Assembly: GCF_000699445.3 (NCBI RefSeq)
Contig: NC_067196.1
Location: 60,393,364 to 60,457,363 of the forward strand
From: Schistosoma haematobium
Lineage: Eukaryota > Platyhelminthes > Trematoda > Strigeidida > Schistosomatidae
Direction of reading: 5' to 3'
Length of the DNA stretch: 64,000 bases
Shown here one piece after another: positions 39,091-48,925 of the stretch. The notes beneath the pieces are model-generated. The model did no database searches. It had not been told where the DNA came from and saw only the letters and a program-made list of their open reading frames with translations. Each line of letters begins with the position of its first letter. Position 1 is the stretch's first letter. Position numbers and translations under genes: made by a program.

Positions 39091-40746
39091 TATTCATCTT
39101 CTGTTATGTATACTAAAACGTTAATTATTGTTATAATTATTTCACTATTAACAACTACCAAAACAAAAGTAAATAAATTGATATTTGAAAATAGAACACA
39201 ACAGCTATAATTCTATCAAATTTAAACAAATTATGGAGTTGAGAATACATTGAATCTTGAATCATTTTTTCTAACAGTGTGAACCATGAAATAAACATAT
39301 TTTTATTTAGAAAAAAAATAGACAATTACATATTATCAGTATTGGCTGTCATATTAACGCATAATTTGTTGCCCAGTATCATCATTATCTAGTTCATTTA
39401 TAGTTTACTGTTTCATGAAAAACAAAAAAAAGAGACAAATCAAAACCATCATTATTATCTTGATTTGAAATGAGTTCACAGACAACCCCCCTCCCTATAT
39501 ATATCTCTCTCAATTAAACTGTATATAATCCAACTAATTTATTTTAAATATGTTTGTTTATATACATATGGGTATGTGTATTTTTTCTGTCAAAAAAATG
39601 TATATTCAAGAATACATAAATACTTCGATTTGCCAAAAATTCCATCTTTCAAGAGAAATAGATTTATATGTTGAATAATCAGGTGAGAATAAAAAAGAAG
39701 GCTCGGTATATGTATATATAAGTATGTATATATACCTTTCAAACGAGGAAACAGAATGGGAGTATTACAGTTTGACAAACTTTGACAGGTGGTATATACT
39801 GTCTTGTCTTTAAAACTCAATTCATTTTACATTTCATTCTGAATTATGAAAGAAAAATTAAATACCACTGTGGTTGTGTATATTTTGTTGAAAAAAGAAA
39901 GAAACAAACAGACTATAGATCATTTCCTTTGTTGAATAATTTAGACAATTACAACGTATTATTATGAAACTAAACATTACCACCCACTATTATTGTCAAT
40001 ATAAAACTTGAACAGTTATACATGTACTAAAAAATTGCAACCTCAATAGATCTCGATCATTAATTTCCATCTTATCATGTATACATTACATAGTAGACTA
40101 AAATAAGGGATAGACACAAAATAAAACAGACAATAATGATCACAGATCAACACAATATACCTATGTCGTAGATCATATTCGGTTGTAACTGTTACTCCTT
40201 TTGTTATCATTATTATTTATCTTTTATTTTTTTTTTGGTAACAATTTACCAAATAAAAATTTATGGCTTAATATTTGAAGATAATACCATCTTCGGTTAG
40301 GAGACTAAGAAAAAAATGGAACATTAAAAGATTGTAGATAAATTTAATGCAAAGAAAAGAGGAAGTATTATGATATTCAATAGAAATAAATTGATATTAT
40401 TATTTCCTTACATTGCTTTTTTTATAAGAGTACTAATACTACACAATACAATATTAAACTACATTATTGAATAATGTTAATTAATGAGTAAATTTTCTAT
40501 AATACAACATTTATGTGAACAATTCACATCACTAAGTCATATGATGTAATAATCCAATATAATCAAATGACAATTATCAACAAAATTGAATTTAATCATT
40601 GGTTACATATTTATTGAAAGCTTTCAACGATCAATAACAATGAAATTTAAGATTAAGTAATAGATTGAGCAATAACCGATTCCCTATGAATTTTTGTTTA
40701 ATCAAATGAAGCATTTCTTACATTAGAACTACAATAGATAATTATT
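39091..40746. other. Unique AT-rich DNA, no gene seen
   Basis: Nothing recognised; several A- and T-runs. Confidence 0.5.
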
Positions 40747-40955
40747 ATCAGTTGTGGGTTGTGGGGATTGTTAAGTTTTTGATTGAGATTATGAATCAAC
40801 CGATATTAGATCAATGGACAGCCATTTCGTCCCATTGTGGGACTCCTTAGCAGTGCGTATCCACGATCCCGCACACAGAAACCGAACCCATACTAGGACG
40901 AAACGGCCGTCCAGTACTTCTAGGGTTTCAATGGTGGTCTAACATCGATCGTATA
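40747..40955. mobile_element. F2 hammerhead SINE, inverted chimera
   Basis: Minus strand from flank GATTGTTAAGTTTTTGATTG through tail, ribozyme and head to the B box (CCGAACCC at about 40889), then plus strand beginning inside the stem II loop (ATACTAGGACGAAACGGCCG). Both outer ends are tails. Confidence 0.75.
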
Positions 40956-41045
40956 ATTATGTATGTAGAGCAGTCAGTGTACACTGAATAAGTTTAGAAC
41001 TTCAGAAATATAGGTCAATTTTATGATTTGTTATGACATATAGGC

Positions 41046-41207
41046 AAAAATGGATAGTCGCTAGCAGTGGAATACAGGACGCGCATTTTGTTCCACTTGG
41101 GACTCGTCATCTGGATGTACCAGTATCTCGGAGTTGATGTTCACCCTTGGACTCGAACCCAGTACCGTTCGATGGGAAGATACAAATAAAAAACACTAAA
41201 TGAATTT
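41046..41207. mobile_element. Sm-alpha (F1) SINE, inverted chimera
   Basis: Minus-strand ribozyme and head (41046-41171, ending in the tRNA-like region GAACCCAGTACCGTTCG) joined to the plus-strand 3' end of the same element (ATGGGAAGATACAAATAAAA, 41172-41207). Confidence 0.75.
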
Positions 41208-41545
41208 AAAACTTCACCCCAGTGTACAAGCAGGTGGTCATGAGGACCCAGTAGTTATGTGGATAACGCGATGATATTTAAAGCGAAAGGTATTGGGTTC
41301 GAGCCCCGGAGAGAACATCAACTCTGGGACGCAGGTACATCCAGATGAAGAATCCCGAATAGGACTAAACGCGCATCATGGTTTCCAGTGCTAGCCACTA
41401 CACATCTTTGCTTAAAAAGCTTCTGACTTCAGGCAGTATCGAGGTTTTACCCACAGAATGCACATATGCCAACAAGAGACTAATCAATTGCAGTCGTAAA
41501 TAACAACAAGATGATACAAGTAAACGATACCAAGTGAATTTAAAA
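41208..41545 (+). mobile_element. Sm-alpha (F1) SINE, full length
   Basis: The only essentially complete Sm-alpha copy in the window. It has a tRNA-like head with GTTATGTGGATAACGCGATG, a B box GGGTTCGAGCCCC (about 41304-41316), a ribozyme region, and the tail ending ACGATACCAAGTGAATTT. The ribozyme is damaged: CCAGATGAAGAATCCCG for the CTGANGA box, and CTAAACGCGC where GAAAC is expected. It directly follows the chimeric copy at 41046-41207. Confidence 0.85.
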
Positions 41546-41550
41546 TAGAT

Positions 41551-41612
41551 ATTCCAAGTTTTCGGTGATGGTCTAGCTTAAATTGATTCATGAATTCAAC
41601 TACTGAAATTAC
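41551..41612 (+). mobile_element. F2 SINE tail fragment
   Basis: TTCCAAGTTTTCGGTGATGG then GTCTAGCTTAAATTGATTCA: the F2 3' tail alone, six bases after the Sm-alpha 3' end. Confidence 0.65.
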
Positions 41613-42067
41613 ACCAGGTCAATTTGTTTGATAAATCTGATCTAGTTTACTGCTGAACTAAAAACTGATACTGCTTTTTAAACAGCTTTTTATGATACGT
41701 AGAAATCCAATTAATACTTTTAATCATGATAATATTCAATATATGTAATTTACATTATTAAGGATCTAGAGAATTGGATTATAACAATATATAGAGTACT
41801 GATGTTCTCAAGATTACCAATCATCAATAATTAACTAATCATTATGAATCATTCATTATTAAATAAAATATACTATACTATCGTTATTTAACTCAGCTAC
41901 TGATCAATAAAATCCTATTAGCACTCGTTAGTAGGTAATATGAAATTATTTAAATACTGAGGAATAAATGAATGCATAAGATGAATATAGTTACTTTCGT
42001 TAATTCACAACACCCTAATGTAACATAAACTAGAAAGTTATTTTCATTACAAAATGAAACCTATCGG

Positions 42068-42170
42068 AAAAGTACTCGAAAACTTGGAAGCTCAATACAA
42101 ATATATCGTACTGGGTTAGAAATCCTCAGAAATGCATATTTATGAACTCATATTGAATAGAATGAGCTAC
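42068..42170 (-). mobile_element. F2 SINE, very degraded
   Basis: GAAAACTTGGAAGCTCAATA, then ATCGTACTGGGTTAGAAATC and CTCAGAAATGCATATTTATG follow the minus-strand F2 ribozyme order. Old copy. Confidence 0.4.
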
Positions 42171-42549
42171 ATGCAGCTCTTGAAAGATGTTATCAGACTA
42201 CTCAGTCAACTCGCAATATACATACAACTTCCATCTCAAGTCATTTATTATTCACTGATTCATTATTGGCCTAGTTAACTCTTTCTAGGAGTAAGGAAAA
42301 TCTATCTCAGTATTTAATCATTATTTACAAAGTGAGTGTATCATATTTAAGTGATATGAAATCACCATACGCATAGAGAATTAATAAATACTATACAACC
42401 CATATTTTAATGTATTAACCAAAATGAATGTAAAAATAAACCAAATAACACCAGTTAATGAATGAATTATTTAATTTGATTGCTTCTTTTAATCTACTCG
42501 TTGGTGACATATTTATGAGACTATTGATTCATATTAGATAGAAAAAAAT

Positions 42550-42891
42550 TTAAGTAAAATGATCATTCAATGCTTTCAACTTGGATTCTTCAGTGAGACG
42601 AGCTCGCTTTTTATCTCGTGTTAGATGATACAATATCCAATTGTTATGAGGTGGATTTCTTAAACCGGTTTCATCATCTTATACAGTTTCTGTGCTGTTT
42701 TGAGATTGTTGGAGCTCATTTATCAAACCCATAATGGGTGAGTTATTAATAACATCAGGATCTTTATTAACATCAACTAAACTATAATGTGTTCATTTAC
42801 TATGATCTTGTAAATAGTTTGGTCGGTGATGTGTTGATCGAGGGAGGGCGTAAGATTTTCGAAAAGTTCGATTTTGTGTTTGATATATTCT
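42550..42891 (-). pseudogene. Decayed exon-like frame, unknown protein
   Basis: On the minus strand a possible acceptor TTATTCCTTATACAG|A opens a phase-0 frame of 114 codons ending in TAA at 42552-42550. Two in-frame stops break it: TGA at codon 33 (42795-42793) and TAA at codon 71 (42681-42679). Apart from these, the translation is protein-like, hydrophilic and not low in complexity: YSLVDVNKDPDVINNSPIMG, then NNWILYHLTRDKKRARLTE and ESKLKALNDHF. No family was recognised. It may be the last exon of a dead gene copy, part of a degraded transposon, or chance; it does not match the LINE frames in the window. Confidence 0.4.
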
Positions 42892-43131
42892 CTGTATAAG
42901 GAATAATTCACATTATCAACTAATCATAACTTGTAAACAATTTTAAGACATCCCCACAAAAATACCTCAATCTAATTTGTAATTATTCAGTTACATTTAT
43001 TACATCAACCTATCTCTATTAATTATAAAATAACTAATCAGTTTTACATTAATTTACAGTGAAAATTATCATTAAATGAATTTTCATTGTCATTTGGAAA
43101 TAATATAAATTAATAAATAATTATTTTCAGT

Positions 43132-43306
43132 GGTTGAGATCATAAGTCAATTGAAACTAGACCAACATAGAAAACCTGGAAGCACTGGTTGGCCGTTTCG
43201 TCCTATTGTGGGACTCCTTGGACTACTGGACCTAAACGGACATCCAATGCTTCCAGGCTTTGCATGGTGGCCTAGCTTCAATTAACTCACGATCTCAACT
43301 ATCAAA
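43132..43306. mobile_element. F2 hammerhead SINE, inverted chimera
   Basis: Minus-strand tail and most of the ribozyme (43132-43222, ending in GGGACTCCTTGG just past stem II), a few unassigned bases, then plus strand from CTAAACGGACATCCAATGCT through the tail to GATCTCAACTATC. The tRNA-like head is missing from both arms, so only a ribozyme/tail fold-back remains. Confidence 0.75.
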
Positions 43307-43518
43307 ATCTTTTATTTCTTTAAGAGATTTTCACTTAAATCTAAAGATAAAATAATCCAAAACAATCTATATTCTGTATCATTAATAATGAGGGTTATTC
43401 AAACAAACCTTAAGGATTTTGAAATGCATAGATAATTGCAATATCATATTATAATCAAAATAAGAGTTGATTTCTAGGTTTTGATGAAAAAATTACATTA
43501 GTGGATCAACATATTCTT

Positions 43519-43901
43519 GCTAGTGACTGGCTTCAAGAGGTATCTCCTGGAGTTCTAGTGAGAAGCAGTGACCAGTGAAGTTCAACCGGATCTGTTATGA
43601 AATAGTAACTCACTGAAAACAATGGTGACCGTGGCGCAAATTCGTAGATTGGCTGAAGTTAAACATTATCACCTTTGGATGCCGGCTCATTGGTCTAATG
43701 GCTAAGCGCTCGCGCGTGAGACCAACAGGTCCTGGGTTCGAATCTCGCGTGGTGGGATCATGAACGCACACTGCTGAGAAGCCCTACAATTGGACGAAAC
43801 GGCCAACCAGTGCATCCAGGTTCTCCATGGTGGTCTAGCTTCAAATGACCCATTATCTCAACCATTGAAATGACTATAATATCCACAAAAACTCATCTGA
43901 T
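43519..43901 (+). mobile_element. F2 hammerhead SINE, full length
   Basis: Complete 383-bp copy: 5' end CTAGTGACTGGCTTCAAGAG, A-box region GGCTCATTGGTCTAATGG, B box GGGTTCGAATCTC, ribozyme 43768-43811 and tail ending in CTCATCTGATAT. The ribozyme keeps CTGAGAA (one change), GAAAC and the CACTG/CAGTG stem I, with a weakened stem II. With 22920-23300 it defines the length of the family. Confidence 0.88.
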
Positions 43902-44350
43902 ATGAAATGATTTATTATAAAAGAGTAATAGATATCTAATTCGTTTTACTTCCTTCCCCCACCCACCTCAAATGCAAACCTATAACGTCATTTATATTAA
44001 ACAAAGATTATGACATTTTTACACTAATGAGCTCATATTTTCAACTACTATACAATTCGAACACATAGTCAATATTCAATAGATATGGATCTGTAAACTT
44101 TAATAAATAACATGAATTAATTCTATCTTAATATATTTTACAGTAGGATACTTTAAGTGTCAAAACTAAATTATTTTATAAATTAAGGTATAATTTATGA
44201 GAGTTCACTTATTGTCATATATATAGAACTATTGTAATTTTCCTAATAAATTTATAAGACTTCCTGTTTAAACAAATAAATAAATGATTTTTTAAAATGA
44301 AAAATTCACGAAAATTTATTATTTCAATCAGGTATTATTTATCAGTTTAG

Positions 44351-44730
44351 GTGTTGTGGAGATTGTTAAGTTGTTGATTGAAATCATAAGCCAATTGAAG
44401 CTAGACCAGCATCAAAAACCTGGAAGCACTGGACGGCCGTTTCGTCCTAGTGTGGGACTCCTCAGCAGTGTGCATCCGCGATCCCGCACCCCGCGAGATT
44501 CGAACCCAGGACCTATCAGTCTTGCGCTAGGCGCTTAACCAACTAGACCACTGAGCCGGCATCCAACAATGTTAGTGTTTAACGTCAACCTGGGTTCGAA
44601 TCTCGAGGGCTGCGGGATCGTGGATGCGCACTTCTGAGGAGCCCCATACTAGGACGAAACGGCCGTCCAGTGCTTCCAGGTTTTCCATGCTGGTCTAGCA
44701 TCGATTAACTCATGATTTCAATCAGAAACA
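44351..44730. mobile_element. F2 hammerhead SINE, head-to-head pair
   Basis: Minus-strand copy (44351-44587: tail, intact ribozyme, head, start of 5' region), then a plus-strand copy from just before the B box (GGGTTCGAATCTCG, 44592-44605) through a second ribozyme (44627-44673) and tail. Both outer ends have the same flank-like sequence (GATTGAAATCAT / ATGATTTCAATC). One of the youngest copies. Confidence 0.85.
44426..44473 (-). ncRNA. Hammerhead ribozyme of F2 element, intact
   Basis: Read on the minus strand: CACTG (stem I), CTGAGGA, GTCC-CACACTA-GGAC (stem II), GAAA, ACGGCCGT (palindromic stem III), C (cleavage site), CAGTG (stem I). Every conserved core base is present, making this the best preserved F2 ribozyme in the window. 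The fold is hammerhead type I, open at stem I. Confidence 0.85.
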
Positions 44731-44837
44731 GGTATTATTTATTTACTAAAGATTGAGATATGTTTTTAACATAATAATTTTTCAGTATTTTCCAATTATT
44801 ATAAGTTACGATGAGATAGGGGTTTGATGAATAGTAT

Positions 44838-45012
44838 AGTAATTTATTAGTTGAATTCATGAGTCAACTGAAATTAGATTACGATGGAAAACCTGAAAAT
44901 AATGTATGGTCGTTTGATCCTAGTATGGGACTCCTCAGTAGTTCGTATCCACGATCCCGCCTCGTGAAATTCTAATCCAGAACCTGTTGGTCTGACGCGT
45001 GAGCATCAGTAT
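44838..45012 (-). mobile_element. F2 hammerhead SINE, minus strand
   Basis: Tail (TTGAATTCATGAGTCAACTG), ribozyme with an intact CTGAGGA and stem II, but GATCAAACG in place of GGACGAAACG, then the degraded head. Truncated in the tRNA-like region. Confidence 0.75.
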
Positions 45013-45241
45013 CAGTAGTTCAAGATGTGTATAAATGTGAAGATAATGTTAAATGACCTATTTATTATCAGATAAGAAGAAGGTAATCTAATCCTAGACT
45101 CATTGAAAAAAAGAACAAACTATTCTGACGTAGTCTGAAACCGTTTTTCCTTTTTATAAACCTATTTATAAAGATAATGATGGTAACAAACTACTATGAA
45201 TAGTTGGATAATAATTGGGCGCTAAGTATAGACAAGTGATT

Positions 45242-45707
45242 ATATGTGAAAATTATATTTGAAATAATCTCAGCAATTGAAATTTAAAATAATTCCAACG
45301 TTTCGTCCAACAAACATGTTTGGACTTCTTCAGGGTAATAATCAGAATCAAAATCATCGAAGAAATATATAGCGTTTAACAAACAAATCAAATCTTTACT
45401 GTGCTGATCTAATCATATTTAGATATTGACTTACATACGCACACACATACAGTTCATCCAGTCATTTATTTTCACATATTTCGCATTGAACTGACTCCTG
45501 TTATTCTATTTACTAAAGTCAACATCTAAATATGATTGGATTAACACAGTATAGATTTGATTTGATTGTTAAACGCTATATATTTCTTCGATGATTTTGA
45601 TTCTGATTATTACCCTGAAGAAGTCCAAACATGTTTGTTGGACGAAACGTTGGAATTATTTTAAATTTCAATTGCTGAGATTATTTCAAATATAATTTTC
45701 ACATATA
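45242..45707. mobile_element. Penelope-like 190-bp-arm palindrome with two ribozymes
   Basis: Arms 45242-45431 and 45518-45707 are reverse complements with only a few differences, separated by 86 bases. The right arm, on the plus strand, contains CTGAAGA (45615-45621), a six-pair stem II GTCCAA/TTGGAC, GAAA (45644-45647) and CGTT; the left arm has the same on the minus strand. The motif order matches hammerheads reported in terminal repeats of Penelope-like elements, which are often found inverted. No protein is present between the arms. Related relics are at 17078 and 7150. Confidence 0.65.
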
Positions 45708-46984
45708 TCAAGCATCTAAAAGTCAATATACCCACAACGATCTCATTAGTAGTAACAGTTAGAGAAAACTGAAATGAAAGAAAATATATTATGAATTAAA
45801 ATTAGCTTTAACCCATTAAAGTTAGTCTCGAGTTAAGTCTTACATACACTGAAATAAAAAAAGCTAGTACTAGGACACTGTAAAATACTTCGAATAGAAG
45901 TTTACTAAATACAAAGGACCCTTAAGACGATTACTATTCAATTATAATTTTAATAAAATAATAATTTCGAAAACGCGGCTAACGTTAAAAGAACGATGAT
46001 AAAATTAGGCTTTATAAAGCACATACACATCCCTTGATTGTCAAAAATGGTTTTATTCATTTAACATTCTGTTCTCTGAGCTTTTTTGGTTTCGGTACTC
46101 ACTTAATTAGAAATCCAGAAATCCCTTAGCTTGCTAAAAGCTTTCATAGGGAATGATTTAAATTAAATATGAATCTTTAATATGTTATGAAACAAAAGAA
46201 CGATGAAGTCTAGTAGTTATCATGGAAACAGGTGATTTTTGATTTAACTTCATCTTAAACATGCTTTTAAGAACGCTTATGGCTGTATCCGAATATTGAA
46301 CGATTAGTCGTCTACCTGACGGCTCTCAAGTCAGAGTTATAATATTCGGTAAATAGAGGCACTAACAAAATCTGAAGTTCACCAAATGGCTTTATCAAAT
46401 GTAAGCATACTTGATATGTTCATTACACCCGCGAATTCCCAATGGTTTCCGAGACTGATATTTACCTGTGTGCAGTATACAGTTATAAACTTATGGTTTA
46501 TGGTATCATGGGTGTAGCAAGGTATACCTTATTGACATTTCCTACCTTACACTCCTTTCAAATATATAGAATATACAAGTCTACAAAATGTACTTCTTTT
46601 TAAAATGCAGCCATTGGACTTAGTTACTTAGGGAATACCGGTGCCTTTGGTTCTTCACTCACATGTGATCCTATCATTAACAAAATAATGCTGGTATGTT
46701 AACTACCTTATAAACGTGTATCAATTTAAGTAATTGAACCATGTTCGTAACTATGAGAAAAAATGATAGCTCAGTGCCTTAATCACTAAAATTTCAATTT
46801 TGAAAGGCACGTTCATACTTCATTCTGTCTCCCTGTATTTAACGTAACGAGATACTAATGAATCTAAGTGTTATTCAAAAAATTTTCACAGAAATCTACA
46901 CATCTTAACTAAATAGTGTCAACTGTCCCAAAATATGCATTAATCTCTATCACCTAACCATAGTTTGACGTTGTTGTCCACAAA
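45708..46984. other. AT-rich DNA, no gene seen
   Basis: No gene recognised. Composition becomes less AT-rich around 46250-46600, where an old repeat is possible but not identified. Confidence 0.4.
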
Positions 46985-47060
46985 AAACAATTAAAACTTC
47001 ATGACCAAATCATTCAGCGCAGAGAACAGAATACTTCCAAAACATGTCATCTCAATATAA
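46985..47060 (+). mobile_element. Dispersed repeat related to 7570-7700
   Basis: AAAACTTCATGACCAAATCA and GCAGAGAACAGAATACTTCC match the part downstream of the ribozyme-like motif in the copy at 7570-7700. The ribozyme portion itself is missing here. Confidence 0.45.
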
Positions 47061-47103
47061 TCCATATAACTAATACATATCATATTTATTTCTAACCAAT
47101 ATG

Positions 47104-47422
47104 TTCTCTATGGGAAAGAACAAACCAGATCCCAGCAGAGGAAGGAATCAGGAAGAAGCGTTGGAAGTGCATAGGACACACATTGAGGAAAGTACCCAAC
47201 TGCGTCACAAGGTAAGCCCTCTCACGGAATCCTCAAGGCCAAAGGAAAAGAGGAAGACCAAAAAACACATTACGTAGAGAAATGAAGACAGACATGAGAA
47301 AAATGAATAAAAATTGGACAGAACTGGAAAAGAAGGCCTAGGAGATAATGGGTTGTAGAATGCTGGTTGGCGGCCTATGCTCCATCGGGAGTAATAGGCG
47401 TTAGTAAGTAAGTAGGTAATAT
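47104..47422 (+). pseudogene. RTE-type LINE 3' end
   Basis: Plus-strand C-terminal end of the RTE polyprotein in a single frame with two internal stops: [57 protein letters not shown]. It ends in a stop, then the GTAAGTAAGTAGGTAA tail (to 47420). Strong 5' truncation. The frame is better preserved than at 24185 and 35951. Confidence 0.85.
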
Positions 47423-47520
47423 CTTTTACGGGTGCATATTATTTTCAATTTACAGTAGTAAATAAATAAAACACCGCATAGTAGTTAAACAAGTGGAAAG
47501 TAACGAAATTTGAATTGGTT

Positions 47521-48110
47521 CCATGGCAATAATAATAATAATTATTATTATGAGATTGAAGTGGTTGGTCTCATTTCATGATCGAAATTAAATATTGTCT
47601 AAGACAAAAAAACTAATCAATGAATAAGAACATTTAATTTCTCCTTCTGTTTTCTGCATTATTCACCTGTTACCCCTTTATTATGTAAATAGTTGTTACC
47701 TTCCTAAAAAAATATATATAAAGGATGAAAAAGTGTTAATTTCTTATTTTAATTGTTCTCTCTCAGTCTATCAGTTTCCCTCACTCTCACCATTTCACCC
47801 ACGTGTAAGCTTGTATAATATCATTCATCAAGTCAAGTATTAATATGGTCTAGTCAGCAATATATAAAAAACTAAAAAATTATTAGAATATAAATGTGTA
47901 CATATATAAATACAATATACGTTAACAACATATATATATATATATATAATAAAGGGGTAACAGGTGAATAATGCAGAAAACAGAAGGAGAAATTAAATGT
48001 TCTTATTCATTGATTAGTTTTTTTTGTCTTAGACAATATTTATTTTCGACCATGAAATGAGACCAACCACTTCAATCTCATAATAATAATTATTATTATT
48101 ATTGCCGTGG
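47521..48110. repeat. Long inverted repeat, 163-bp arms
   Basis: Arm 47521-47683 and arm 47947-48110 are near-perfect reverse complements, separated by 263 bases. Outer ends are CCATGGCAATAATAATAATA and its complement (ending ATTGCCGTGG), inner ends CACCTGTTACCCCTTTATTA and its complement. No coding sequence lies in the spacer. It could be a fold-back element or a non-autonomous DNA transposon with long TIRs, but no target duplication was seen. A perfect small palindrome, AACTCTTATATATA ... AAGAGTT (48113-48140), sits right beside it. Confidence 0.85.
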
Positions 48111-48140
48111 AAAACTCTTATATATATATATATAAGAGTT

Positions 48141-48925
48141 GTTATGCTACAATAAATACAGTTATATGATTGTATGTATGACTGAAACCCAGCATATTGT
48201 TGATATCATTACAAATAAATAAGGCAAACTAAGGGTTGTAGTGGATTTTGTTTAAAATCAATTATTTTTCTTTCATTACATACATATTTCACAATTCATT
48301 ATCCATCATTTGTAGAAACTTTTGTTTAAAAGAAGAAAAAAAAGAAACAAAACAAAAGGATTGAAATGACATCAACAGCGACAATAAAAATGAGCAACAA
48401 TAAAACTAATGAGCAAGGAATAAAGTAAAGAATAGCAAGTAGAAAATAGTTACTAATTATCTCTCTCGTTCTCTCTCTCCCTCTCTCTCTCTCTCTCTGT
48501 TGTTTCTAACATGTTACGAAAACCTGATGAAAATATCAATAAGTAAAAATGACAAATAACTTGGAATATTGATTGAATTAAATGAAATGATTGTTATAAT
48601 TACCACTATATTTATTCAACCGTTTGTATCAAATACATATATTGAATGAATTTAATTGTCACATGCTCTTTTAACCTTGTTCCTAAATCGAATTTATAAA
48701 ATAAAAAAATGAGTTAAAAAGGTTTTTTTGATATGCATATTGAATACTAAAATGATAAATGACTAAACAAAACAGTATGAACATTCATTTTTTTAAAAAA
48801 GTATAACATAAAGCATAAGTCCTATTACAATTCAAAGCATTTATTTAGATATTCCCCAGTCTAATGTTTTATGAATTTTAACTAGATGACTAGACTGTTA
48901 CACATTTAAGTCACCTATATATATA
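48141..48925. other. Unique AT-rich DNA, no gene seen
   Basis: Contains a CT-rich run at 48463-48500. No gene recognised. Confidence 0.5.
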
